Assembly (NCBI GenBank): GCA_944323955.1
Contig: CALUUK010000001.1
Location: forward strand, 248,001 to 312,000
Source: Candidatus Gastranaerophilales bacterium
Lineage (GTDB): Bacteria > Cyanobacteriota > Vampirovibrionia > Gastranaerophilales > Gastranaerophilaceae
Length of the DNA stretch: 64,000 bases
Reading direction: 5' to 3'
The notes beneath the pieces are model-generated. The model did no database searches, was not told the origin of the DNA, and saw only the letters and a list, made by a program, of their open reading frames with translations. Each line of letters opens with the position of its first letter. Position 1 is the first letter of the stretch. Positions 35,312-44,111 of this stretch are shown piece after piece. Made by a program: the position numbers and the translations under genes.

Positions 35312-36189
35312 AATTTATACTCTTGTGTTTTCTCACTACCAATATATTTTATCTCGGGTACTAATTCTATTCTATATTTTTCTTTTACTTTTGAATACAT
35401 TATGTACATAAGATTTAGAACATCTGACGAAGATGCGTTATTTTTGTTAATAATAAAGTTTGCATGATTTTGAAAAATCATTGCTCCGCCGTATGTTTCT
35501 CCTTTCAGATTACATAAATCCAGAAGTCTTCCGGCAGAATCATTATCAGGATTTTTAAAAACACTGCCCGCATTTGGAAATGTTAATGAGGGCTGGCGGT
35601 TTTTTCTGAATTCTATATTCCTTTGCATTATTTCTTTTATTGTTTTTTCATTTCCTTCTTTTAAAAGAAATTCGGCATCCAAAACAATGTATCCTTTTTC
35701 TTGTACTATAGAATTTCTGTATTTAAATTGCATTTGTTCTTTGTTTATATTTATTATTTTTTTATTTTCCGTATCATAAACATTTGCGCATATAAAACAG
35801 TCGGAGACAGATTGGTTATGCGCAGATGCATTCATATATATCATTGCCCCGAAACTGCCCGGAAAACCGATTAAAAATTCAAAACCCGAAAGATTTCTTT
35901 TTGCACATTCACTTGCCGCAATCGGACCTTTTGTTCCGCATGAAACATATACTTTATGTCCATCTATATTATATTTGTTGATTTTTTCGGTAAAAATAAT
36001 ATTTTTGTCAATATCCTGACTTGAAAAAAGCACATTTGAACAATTGCCGAGAACTAAATCATATTCGTTTGAATTTATAAGTTCTATTAGTTCTCCGATT
36101 GTTTCGGGAAATGCGGCTTTTTTTACTCTTGCGCCTATTTTAAAGGTGGAGTGTTTTTTTACTTCATAGTCAGTATATATTTTAATCAC
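35269..36189 (-). CDS. murB: UDP-N-acetylenolpyruvoylglucosamine reductase
   Basis: 306 aa FAD enzyme. KHSTFKIGARV, FAD-binding LVLGNCSNVLFS, GFEFLIGFPGSFGAMIYMNAS, and the catalytic Ser in PNAGSVFKNP. The last is the type II form without the type I loop. Starts with GTG, whose GTGA overlaps the murC stop, a coupled start. The C-terminal ~20 residues overlap ddl. Confidence 0.95.
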   Translation of the reverse strand: MIKIYTDYEVKKHSTFKIGARVKKAAFPETIGELIELINSNEYDLVLGNCSNVLFSSQDIDKNIIFTEKINKYNIDGHKVYVSCGTKGPIAASECAKRNLSGFEFLIGFPGSFGAMIYMNASAHNQSVSDCFICANVYDTENKKIININKEQMQFKYRNSIVQEKGYIVLDAEFLLKEGNEKTIKEIMQRNIEFRKNRQPSLTFPNAGSVFKNPDNDSAGRLLDLCNLKGETYGGAMIFQNHANFIINKNNASSSDVLNLMYIMYSKVKEKYRIELVPEIKYIGSEKTQEYKLWKKITENTEMMQK

Positions 36190-37583
36190 TTTAATATTCC
36201 TTTTGCCAAGTCTGTTATGATTGTTCCGGCTTTTGTAACCGAACCTGCCCCGAGTGTTATTACAATATCATTTCTTTTGAGCATCGGATATATTTTTTCT
36301 GCCGCTTCTGTTACGTTTCCTTTTATATAGAACGTATTTTTATGAACGATTTCTTTTGAAAATTTTTCGGATGAAACGCCTTCAATAGCTGATTCTCCCG
36401 CCGGATAAACATCCGTAATAAAAAGTATGTCTGCAAAATCAAATGCAGTTTTAAATTCTTTCCATAAAGACTGGAGTCTTGTATATCTGTGAGGCTGGAA
36501 AACCGCAACTACCCTTTTTTTGTCTTCTACAGCTTCTTTTACGCTTTTTAGTGTTGTTTTTATTTCGCTCGGATGATGTGCGTAGTCATCATAAATCTGT
36601 ATTCCGTCGAATTCGGAAACTTTTTGAAATCTTCTTCCCATTCCTGAGAATGTATAAAAATATTCTTTTATTTTTTCAATATCTTCTCCCGCTTCAATAA
36701 AGGCGGCAATAACAGCAAGAGCATTATATATATTATGAACGCCCGGAACGGAAAGTTTTATTTCTGATATAATCTGTCCCTTTTTACATATTTTAAAAGA
36801 AGAGCCCAATCCTTCCCGTTTTATTTCTACAGCTGAATAATCCGCATTATTGAGTCCGAATGTTATAAAATTATAATTACTGTATAATTCCATAAATTTT
36901 CTGCAGCCTTCATTATCAATGTTTATTATAACTTTTTGCCCGGGTTTATTTGACAGATATTTATTAAATGTTTTTGCTATATCTTCAAATCCGTTCTTAT
37001 AAAAGTCAAGGTGGTCTTCTTCCATATTATTTATGACCGCAATGTCTGTTGAATATTTTGCTATGGTTCCGTCTGATTCATCCAGTTCCGCAATAAAATA
37101 CTTATTTCCGCTGTATTTGCCGTTTGTATTTATGTCGGGAATGATTCCTCCTACAACGTATGAAGGATTTAGTCCGGCTTTTTCCGAAACATAAGAACAT
37201 AATCCCGATGTTGTTGTTTTCCCGTGCGTACCTGAAAAACCTATAAATAATGAGTCATTATTATCTGAAAATTCGTCGGAAATCATCTTTAAAATGTCTG
37301 AACGGTGATATATTTTTAATCCAAGTTGTTTTGCTTTAACAATTTCAATATTATTTTCTTTTATAGCCGTACTTGCAACCACTATCATATCATTTTGTAT
37401 AAGGTTTTCATCGTGTCCAATTGTGACTTTTACTCCTTTTTTTTCAAGAAGATGAGTATATTTGCTCTCAGAAATATCACTTCCCGTGACTGAAGCACCT
37501 CTTTCAGCCAAATATTTCGCAAGTGCACTCATTCCTACTCCGCCTATTGCTATAAAATGAAATTTCTTATTTGTTATGTCCAT
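36186..37583 (-). CDS. murC: UDP-N-acetylmuramate-L-alanine ligase
   Basis: 465 aa. Dinucleotide-like IAIGGVGMSALAKYLAERG, the ATP loop GFSGTHGKTTTSG, LDESDGTIAKY, YDDYAHHPSEIKTTLK and the C-terminal VAVFQPHRYTRLQ are standard. ATG 37583 chosen (AGGGAAAG upstream); the frame continues to 37646 without family sequence. First gene of murC-murB-ddl-ftsQ, a fragment of the dcw cluster. Confidence 0.96.
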   Translation of the reverse strand: MDITNKKFHFIAIGGVGMSALAKYLAERGASVTGSDISESKYTHLLEKKGVKVTIGHDENLIQNDMIVVASTAIKENNIEIVKAKQLGLKIYHRSDILKMISDEFSDNNDSLFIGFSGTHGKTTTSGLCSYVSEKAGLNPSYVVGGIIPDINTNGKYSGNKYFIAELDESDGTIAKYSTDIAVINNMEEDHLDFYKNGFEDIAKTFNKYLSNKPGQKVIINIDNEGCRKFMELYSNYNFITFGLNNADYSAVEIKREGLGSSFKICKKGQIISEIKLSVPGVHNIYNALAVIAAFIEAGEDIEKIKEYFYTFSGMGRRFQKVSEFDGIQIYDDYAHHPSEIKTTLKSVKEAVEDKKRVVAVFQPHRYTRLQSLWKEFKTAFDFADILFITDVYPAGESAIEGVSSEKFSKEIVHKNTFYIKGNVTEAAEKIYPMLKRNDIVITLGAGSVTKAGTIITDLAKGILK

Positions 37584-37678
37584 GCATCTTTCCCTAAAAA
37601 TAATATATATATTATTGTAATATAAAAGAATATTTTGACTCTTCATTAAAATAATTTACTGCTCAAAAATTTACGTTA

Positions 37679-37707
37679 TTGAATTATTAAGTAAATAATT
37701 GTACAAT
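37679..37707 (+). promoter_or_regulatory. Sigma-70-type promoter for the symporter
   Basis: TTGAAT (37679-37684), 17 nt, TACAAT (37702-37707), about 31 nt before the ATG at 37739. Confidence 0.65.
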
Positions 37708-37738
37708 AAGTCCATTATAGTTCGATTAAGAGGTTATT

Positions 37739-39082
37739 ATGAAAATTCACGTTCAAACTTTATTTGTAGCCATTGGTCTTGGTATAAAAAGAAACTGGCA
37801 TATATTTTTGGCAATTATTCTCGGGATAATTTTCGGAAATTACATTCATGAAAATTCGGTTATGTTTTCATCAGGTCCATATGCGGTTTTTGTTAAGTTG
37901 CTTAATGTTTTAGGCCAGGCATTTATAAGAATTATCCAGATGATTGTAATTCCGCTTGTTTGCAGTGCCATTGTTGTCGGTATATCAAGTATCGGTGACA
38001 GCAAACAAATCGGTAAATTCGGTAAGAAAATGGTTTTGTATTACGGTATTATTACCGTTATGGCTGTTATTATAGGTGCTGCACTTGTTCTTGCTATTCA
38101 ACCCGGCATAGGTGTCAGAGAATTTATAAGTCAGACTGCGGCACTTGATATTCAAAATCATGTTAATTCGGTAATTGCTCAAAACGGGCATTTCGGCAAT
38201 ATGTTTTTAAGCCTGATTCCGCAGAATCCTTTGGAATCACTTGCAAAAGGTGATATGATACCTATTATATTCTTTGTGTTAATTTTCTCCTTAGCACTTG
38301 CAAAAGTCGGTGATATTAACAGACCTATTGTTTCTTTCTTTGAATCTGTTTTTGCGGCAACAATGAAAGTTACAGATTGGATTATGATTTTTGCGGCTCC
38401 GGGTATTTTTGCGTTGACTACTGTTGCCGTTTCCACATTCGGACTTGATATTTTTTCAACGATTTCAAAATTTTTCCTCGTAGTGTTTACAGGTTTCATT
38501 ATCCAGCTGTTTATACTATATCCGCTTATGCTCAAGATATTCAGCAAGGTGCCCGTAAGTACTTTTTATACAGCAATAATTGAAGCTCTTCTTGTTGCAT
38601 TTGGTACTGCATCAAGCAGCGCTACTTTACCTTTAACAATTGCCTGCTGTGAAAAAAGAGGTATTTCTCATAAGGTTTGCAGTTTTGTTCTTCCGTTGGG
38701 TGCTACATTAAATATGGATGGTACCGCTTTATTTCAGACAGTAGCGGTTATATTCCTGACTCAAGCATACGGCGTGACATTAGAACCTTTGCAAATTATC
38801 GGTATTATGGTTCTTGCAATGATTGCTTCAAGTACAAGTGCGGGAATTCCGTCCGCAGGTTTAATTACCTTGGCTCTGGTTTTAAGCGGTATAGGTTTAA
38901 CTCCTCAACAAATGGTGGAAGGTTTTGCTTTCTTATTTGCAATTGAACGTGTGGTTGATATGTTCAGAACAACCGTCAACGTTGCCAGTGATGCGGTTGT
39001 CGCTGCTATAATTGCAGATAATGAAAACGAAATAAATTATGATTTACTTAAAAATACAGAAAATTACAAAGAAATAATATAA
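37739..39082 (+). CDS. Dicarboxylate/amino acid:cation symporter (DAACS family)
   Basis: 447 aa, eight helices and two re-entrant hairpins expected. Seen: the first hairpin serine-rich motif GTASSSATLPLTI, the NMDGTALFQTVAVIFL substrate/Na+ site, the second hairpin STSAGIPSAGLITL, and the C-terminal ERVVDMFRTTVNVASDAVVAAI. These are the GltP/GltT/DctA motifs; uptake of glutamate, aspartate or C4-dicarboxylates is likely, coupling ion unknown. AGAGG precedes the ATG. Monocistronic. Confidence 0.94.
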   Translation: MKIHVQTLFVAIGLGIKRNWHIFLAIILGIIFGNYIHENSVMFSSGPYAVFVKLLNVLGQAFIRIIQMIVIPLVCSAIVVGISSIGDSKQIGKFGKKMVLYYGIITVMAVIIGAALVLAIQPGIGVREFISQTAALDIQNHVNSVIAQNGHFGNMFLSLIPQNPLESLAKGDMIPIIFFVLIFSLALAKVGDINRPIVSFFESVFAATMKVTDWIMIFAAPGIFALTTVAVSTFGLDIFSTISKFFLVVFTGFIIQLFILYPLMLKIFSKVPVSTFYTAIIEALLVAFGTASSSATLPLTIACCEKRGISHKVCSFVLPLGATLNMDGTALFQTVAVIFLTQAYGVTLEPLQIIGIMVLAMIASSTSAGIPSAGLITLALVLSGIGLTPQQMVEGFAFLFAIERVVDMFRTTVNVASDAVVAAIIADNENEINYDLLKNTENYKEII

Positions 39083-39098
39083 TATTAAATATAAAAAA

Positions 39099-39127
39099 AT
39101 AAAGCTCCCAAAAAGGGAGCTTTTTAT
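39099..39127. terminator. Terminator after the symporter gene
   Basis: AAAGCTCCC / GGGAGCTTT stem with an AAAA(A) loop and T-run on the plus strand; also usable by the minus-strand gene at 39135. Confidence 0.85.
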
Positions 39128-39134
39128 TATTAAG

Positions 39135-39353
39135 TTAATCTACCAAAACCTGTTGAATTTCAACATTTGGTTTTCCGAGAACTCTCACTAACTCTAAAAC
39201 GGAAGCCTTCATCTGACAGCGCTGAGATGTACCGTTAAAGAAATCTGTATAGAAGCAACCTTCACATACACATCCTCTCTTGTAGCATTCTAAAGCCGTA
39301 TTAGTCCATCTTCTTACTGCAATGGAGCGTCCCATATCCCTGCTTCTAAGCAC
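39135..39353 (-). CDS. Small Cys-rich protein, function unknown
   Basis: 72 aa. Basic N-terminus with RRWTNTALECYKRGCVCEGC, giving C23, C28, C30, C33 and C46, a plausible zinc or Fe-S site; the C-terminal half KASVLELVRVLGKPN looks helical. No family recognised. The GTG start is well supported by AAGGAGG eight bases upstream. It has its own promoter (39451-39478) and a leader of about 90 nt, so expression is likely. Confidence 0.7.
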   Translation of the reverse strand: MLRSRDMGRSIAVRRWTNTALECYKRGCVCEGCFYTDFFNGTSQRCQMKASVLELVRVLGKPNVEIQQVLVD

Positions 39354-39450
39354 TATAAATCCCTCCTTGAATAATCCCCCAATTGTTTATGTAATGTATT
39401 TATCCTTGTTAAGTTTAAACCCATGTACATTCCCTAATTTCAATAATAAT

Positions 39451-39478
39451 ATTATATCTATTCTGATGACTATTTCAA
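39451..39478 (-). promoter_or_regulatory. Sigma-70-type promoter for the Cys-rich protein
   Basis: On the minus strand TTGAAA (39473-39478), 16 nt, TATAAT (39451-39456). The predicted start near 39444 leaves a leader of about 90 nt. Nothing else is seen in the 202-nt gap to pheT. Confidence 0.65.
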
Positions 39479-39555
39479 GAAAATATTATTCATTTATTAC
39501 GTTATGATACAATTCGTAATATTATATGAAGTTGTGTGCTATATTTATTTGTTGA

Positions 39556-42009
39556 CTATCTGAAGTTTATTGCAGGAAACTTTTTTATTAAACCGTTTTT
39601 TATTGCGTTTATTTCCTTTTCAATAACCTCGTCAGTAAGAGTCGCTTCTTCATCCTGCAATGTAATTCTGTATGCCAGACTCTTATAACCTTCTTGAATG
39701 TGTTCGCCTTCATATATGTCAAACAAATTTGAATTTTTAAATAATTTTGAATTTGCACTTTTCTTTATAGCCAGTGAAATTTGTTCGTTTGTTATATCTT
39801 TTTCTATTGCAAAAGAAATATCTCTTTGAACTTCAGGAAATTGAGGTATTTCTTTATATTTTACCGCCGCATCCGAAACAGCTTTTATAATTTTACCTAT
39901 ATTTATTTCAAATAAATATATATCCTGATTAATTTTCATTTTATCTTTTAATGTAGGATATATTTCACCGAAACAACCTATGACTTCGGGATTTTTAGAA
40001 AGAAAAATAATTTTAGCGCTTCTTCCGGGATGTAAATATTCACAATTATCTGCAGGTGCAAGTTTTATCCTGTTTTGAATATTTAAAACGGAAAATAGAC
40101 TGTCTAAAATACCCTTTAAAGTGTAAAAATCGGGTTTTTGCAATTTTTTCCAGAGGTTGGTATTTGTATCTCCCGTAATTACCCCGGAGAGCATTTGATT
40201 TTCTTCGACACCGGAATCTTTTTCAGTTGCTTCTTCTTTTATAAAGTAGGTCTTTCCGGTTTCATAGAGCCAAATATTTTTCTGTCCGTTATCAAAGTTT
40301 GTTTTAACTGCATTTAATATATTTGCAATTGTTGTTTGTCTAAGCATTGTATGTTCGTCTGATTGTGGATTTTGAACGAATACGGCTTTATCTTTTTCAT
40401 ATGAAAGACCGAATTGCTTCAGTAACGGTTCTCCTATTAATGATGAAGTTACCGCTTCATTAAATCCGTATCCGAGCATTAAATTATTTATTTTTTGTAA
40501 AATCCTCGCTTCATTTAATATTTCAGGCGATTTTGTTTTATCGGGCAGAGTTGGTTCAATTTTGTCATAGCCGTATATTCTGGCAATTTCTTCAATTAAA
40601 TCAACTTCTTGCTGCACATCATTTGCTCTGAAGCTCGGAACTTTAAAACGTGCTGCGGCTTCATTTTTTCCTGAAAGTTCAAATCCGAGATTTTGAAGTA
40701 TTTCAATACATTTTTCGGAAGGGATTTCAGTACCCAAAAGTCTTTTTATTTGATTAAATCTTAGTGTAATTTGTGTTTCTTCGAGCTTATTTATTCCCGT
40801 TTCAACAATACCGTCTATTTTTGCGTCTGCATAATCTGAAAGAAGTTGAATTGCTCTTAAAAGAGCCGGTTTTGTCGCTTCGATATCAACTCCTCTTTCA
40901 AATCTTGCGCATGCTTCACTTCTGTATCCGATACTTCTTGCGTTTTTTCTGTTGGTTGACGGAGTAAAATATGCGGATTCAAGTACTATATTCTTTGTAT
41001 TATCATCAATTCCTGAATTTTCGCTGCCGAAAACACCTGCAACACATACTCCTTTTTCTTTTGTTGCACATAATACGGAATCATTTGTTAATTTTCTTTC
41101 AACTCCGTCAAGCGTAACTATTGTTTCTCCTTCTTTTGCTCTTCTTACACAGATGTATCCGTCTAATTTATCCATATCAAATGCATGCAATGGCTGTCCG
41201 TATTCCAGAAGAACATAATTTGTTATATCAACAATGTTGTTAATAGATCGTATTCCGGATGCTTCAAGTCTTCTTTTCATCCAATCAGGTGACGGTTTTA
41301 TGACAACATCTTTTATAAGTCCCGCACAATAATATCTGCAGGTATCTTCAGCAAGAATTTCAACTTTAAATTTATCTGTTGATAAATCTTTAACTGCTTC
41401 AAGTTTTGAAAAATTTAATTTTTTGTTAAACAAAGAAGATAATTCTCTTGCTACACCTATTACTGACATTTCATCACCTCTGTTTGCGGTGGGTGCAACG
41501 TCAAGAATTACATCTTCTTTTATATTAAGTAAATCTTCAAGTTTTGTTCCGAGTTTTATATTATCATACAGCCTGTTTAAAATGAGGATTCCGTCTTCTT
41601 CCTGCATATTTTCAAGACCCAGTTCGTCTTGTGAACAAAGCATACCTTGAGATTCAATTCCTCTTATTACGGCTGAAGTCAATTCATATTCTTCTCCCGT
41701 TTTTCTGGAAAGAACCTTTGAGCCTACTGATGCATAAGGAATAATTTGGCCTGCCGCAAGGTTTTGTGCTCCGCATACCACGGTTTTTGTTTGCCCGCCA
41801 AGATCAACATCTACAAGATGAAGTTTATCAGCATTAGGATGTTGTTTTATTTCTTTTATTTGTGCCGTTATTATATTTTTAAACTTTGCACCTGACTTTT
41901 CTATATCTTCTACTTCCAGTCCGCTCATTGTAAGCTCATGTGCTATTTGTTCAACCGTATAATCCGATAAATCAACAAATTCATTTAACCATTCTAACGA
42001 TATCTTCAT
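39556..42009 (-). CDS. pheT: Phenylalanine-tRNA ligase beta subunit
   Basis: 817 aa. Domains in order: N-terminal MKISLEWLNEFVDLSDYT, tRNA-binding EMAP-II-like domain (about 40-150), B3/B4 editing domain, B5 (VQQEVDLIEEIARIYGYDKIEP), catalytic-like core and C-terminal anticodon-binding FDX-ACB domain (PEVQRDISFAIEKDI). The alpha subunit gene pheS is not adjacent in this window. AAGAGG-type ribosome site. Confidence 0.96.
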   Translation of the reverse strand: MKISLEWLNEFVDLSDYTVEQIAHELTMSGLEVEDIEKSGAKFKNIITAQIKEIKQHPNADKLHLVDVDLGGQTKTVVCGAQNLAAGQIIPYASVGSKVLSRKTGEEYELTSAVIRGIESQGMLCSQDELGLENMQEEDGILILNRLYDNIKLGTKLEDLLNIKEDVILDVAPTANRGDEMSVIGVARELSSLFNKKLNFSKLEAVKDLSTDKFKVEILAEDTCRYYCAGLIKDVVIKPSPDWMKRRLEASGIRSINNIVDITNYVLLEYGQPLHAFDMDKLDGYICVRRAKEGETIVTLDGVERKLTNDSVLCATKEKGVCVAGVFGSENSGIDDNTKNIVLESAYFTPSTNRKNARSIGYRSEACARFERGVDIEATKPALLRAIQLLSDYADAKIDGIVETGINKLEETQITLRFNQIKRLLGTEIPSEKCIEILQNLGFELSGKNEAAARFKVPSFRANDVQQEVDLIEEIARIYGYDKIEPTLPDKTKSPEILNEARILQKINNLMLGYGFNEAVTSSLIGEPLLKQFGLSYEKDKAVFVQNPQSDEHTMLRQTTIANILNAVKTNFDNGQKNIWLYETGKTYFIKEEATEKDSGVEENQMLSGVITGDTNTNLWKKLQKPDFYTLKGILDSLFSVLNIQNRIKLAPADNCEYLHPGRSAKIIFLSKNPEVIGCFGEIYPTLKDKMKINQDIYLFEINIGKIIKAVSDAAVKYKEIPQFPEVQRDISFAIEKDITNEQISLAIKKSANSKLFKNSNLFDIYEGEHIQEGYKSLAYRITLQDEEATLTDEVIEKEINAIKNGLIKKFPAINFR

Positions 42010-42096
42010 CTCTTAATCCTCTTTAAATACCTATTCATTTTATTACAAAGAAATTCTCTTGTCATGATATTCCAATATTTACCTTTGTTTATACTT

Positions 42097-42125
42097 TTTA
42101 CAAAAGTGGTTAATTTGTTTAAAAT
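42097..42125 (+). promoter_or_regulatory. Promoter of the cyclase gene, positioned for a leaderless transcript
   Basis: TTTACA (42097-42102), 17 nt, TAAAAT (42120-42125). The -10 ends 6 nt before the ATG at 42132 and no Shine-Dalgarno is present, so the expected transcription start is the A of ATG. Confidence 0.6.
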
Positions 42126-42131
42126 TATATT

Positions 42132-44111
42132 ATGTCAAAATTATTTACTCCGAAAAATGTTATAGCTATACTTTTTATTTTGGTTATTGCATTTATACAT
42201 TTCTTTTCTCATAATTTTATTGATAACAGAGCAAGTGACCTGTTTACAAAAATGCATGCCAATTTTATTAATAAATCTGCTTCGGACAATGTTGTTCTTG
42301 TCGTAATTGATGATAAATCTTTAAAAAAAATTCCCTGGCCCTGGCAGAGAAATTTATATTCGGATATTTTTGATTATCTGGAATTTTACGCGGGTGCAAA
42401 GGTTATTGCTTTTCAAAATCTTGTTATTTATCCCGATACATACTATCCTGAAAATGACAAATATTTTTATTCAAATTTGGCTAAACACAATATTTTAATT
42501 AACAGTTACATACTTTCGGGTTCAAATGCTTCGGGTGATGTTCTTCCTCCTGAATATATTAATGATTTTCTTGAAAAATCCAACGTGAATATTCTTGATA
42601 TGAGAACAAATAATACTGAAACCGCATATAAAAGTGTTATTAAACTGCCTAAAATGATGCTTCTTAATTCTAAGTATTTTGCATCTTCTTTTATTCAGGA
42701 AGACAAAGACGAAATTGTAAGAAATTATATACCGTTTGTTAACTTAAACGGCAGACTTCTTCCTTCATTGGCTTTAAGCGCTTATTCAATGTATAAGGGT
42801 ATGAATACGTTTCTTCTGTATGACAATAAATTATGTTCTGCCGACAACTGCAAAACATTGAATATGCCTATCGCGGAAAAGCCTTCTAAAGATTATATCG
42901 GCAATATTACCGATTCTTTTTTGGTATATATAAAGTGGAATAAACCTATTGAGGAATTTTATTCACATAAAGTATATTCCGCAATTGATATTATTGATTC
43001 TTATAACGATATTAAAAACGGGAAGACACCCCGGATAGACCCTTCATCTTTTAAAAATAAAATTGTAATAGTGGGGCTTAATTCGGATGCTTCTGTTTGG
43101 GACTTTCTGAGCGAAACTCCTGTTTTGAAAAAACAAGCAGATGTTGATGTGCATGCTGTTGTTATTGATAATATGCTGAAAAATCAATTTATGACTGCAT
43201 CAAATAAAGATATAACCCATATTATTACTGCCGTTTTCGTTATTCTTATTATATTCGGATTTAAGAATTTCAGAAGCAATTTAATTCTGGCATCAATTCT
43301 TTCAATACTTTACTTGATATATTATGTAATTCAGTTTTCTTCAAACATATATGCCGAGCCTTTGAGTCCCGTGATTACAATATTTGCCTGTACTTTACTG
43401 AAAAGATTGTATTCTATCGTTACAACGGATAAAACTACGGAAATGATAAAACGGGCAATGGGAAAATATATTTCAAAAGATGTAATGAAAAATGTTCTTT
43501 CAAATTTAGATAAATTAAAAGTCGGAGGAATAAGAACGGTTGTTACTGTTTTATTTGTTGATATCAGAAATTTTACGGCAATTTCCGAACAGTTAAGTCC
43601 ATCAGAAGTTACAGCTGTTTTAAATGAATATTTTTCTGTTGTTGAACCCATAATCGGTAAATATAACGGAGTTATAAATAAATACCTTGGAGATGGTGCG
43701 CTTGCTATATTTGGTGAACCCATAAAAGACAAAAACCATGCATTAAATGCTGTAATGTGTGCAAATGAAATATTATTTGCCGTTCAAGCTCTTAAAAATA
43801 AAATGTTGAATGAAGGTAAACCAAAAATTGAAGTCGGAGTGGGAATAAATACAGGTGAAGTTTTTGCGGGAAATATCGGTACGGATGAGCGTCTTGAATA
43901 TACGATTATCGGTGATAATGTTAATCTTGCATACAGAATCGAATCTTATAACAGAATATTGAAAACGCAGTTTCTTATCAGCGAGTATACATATGAACTT
44001 GTTAAAGACATAGTGGATGTTGTAAAATTAAGCCGTGTTAATATAAAAGGAAAAACTCTTCCGCTTGATATATACGAGGTCTTAAAAGTTAAGAATCCGG
44101 ATGAAAGATAA
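42132..44111 (+). CDS. CHASE2-domain class III adenylate/guanylate cyclase
   Basis: 659 aa. One N-terminal membrane helix, an extracytoplasmic CHASE2 sensor (about 30-350), three membrane helices (about 355-430), then a class III cyclase domain (about 470-650). Metal-binding Asp residues are in VLFVDIRNFTAISE and NKYLGDGALAIFG; the Lys of NKY, TIIGDNVNLAYRIES and its Arg supply purine and transition-state contacts. All key residues are present, so it should be active, probably making cAMP. No ribosome site precedes the ATG. It overlaps recG by 11 nt. Confidence 0.93.
   Translation: MSKLFTPKNVIAILFILVIAFIHFFSHNFIDNRASDLFTKMHANFINKSASDNVVLVVIDDKSLKKIPWPWQRNLYSDIFDYLEFYAGAKVIAFQNLVIYPDTYYPENDKYFYSNLAKHNILINSYILSGSNASGDVLPPEYINDFLEKSNVNILDMRTNNTETAYKSVIKLPKMMLLNSKYFASSFIQEDKDEIVRNYIPFVNLNGRLLPSLALSAYSMYKGMNTFLLYDNKLCSADNCKTLNMPIAEKPSKDYIGNITDSFLVYIKWNKPIEEFYSHKVYSAIDIIDSYNDIKNGKTPRIDPSSFKNKIVIVGLNSDASVWDFLSETPVLKKQADVDVHAVVIDNMLKNQFMTASNKDITHIITAVFVILIIFGFKNFRSNLILASILSILYLIYYVIQFSSNIYAEPLSPVITIFACTLLKRLYSIVTTDKTTEMIKRAMGKYISKDVMKNVLSNLDKLKVGGIRTVVTVLFVDIRNFTAISEQLSPSEVTAVLNEYFSVVEPIIGKYNGVINKYLGDGALAIFGEPIKDKNHALNAVMCANEILFAVQALKNKMLNEGKPKIEVGVGINTGEVFAGNIGTDERLEYTIIGDNVNLAYRIESYNRILKTQFLISEYTYELVKDIVDVVKLSRVNIKGKTLPLDIYEVLKVKNPDER

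Noticed and set aside
39505-39513. TGATACAAT on the plus strand, a possible promoter for RNA antisense to the pheT 3' end
   Set aside because: No -35, no plus-strand gene downstream, and such strings are expected by chance in AT-rich DNA.
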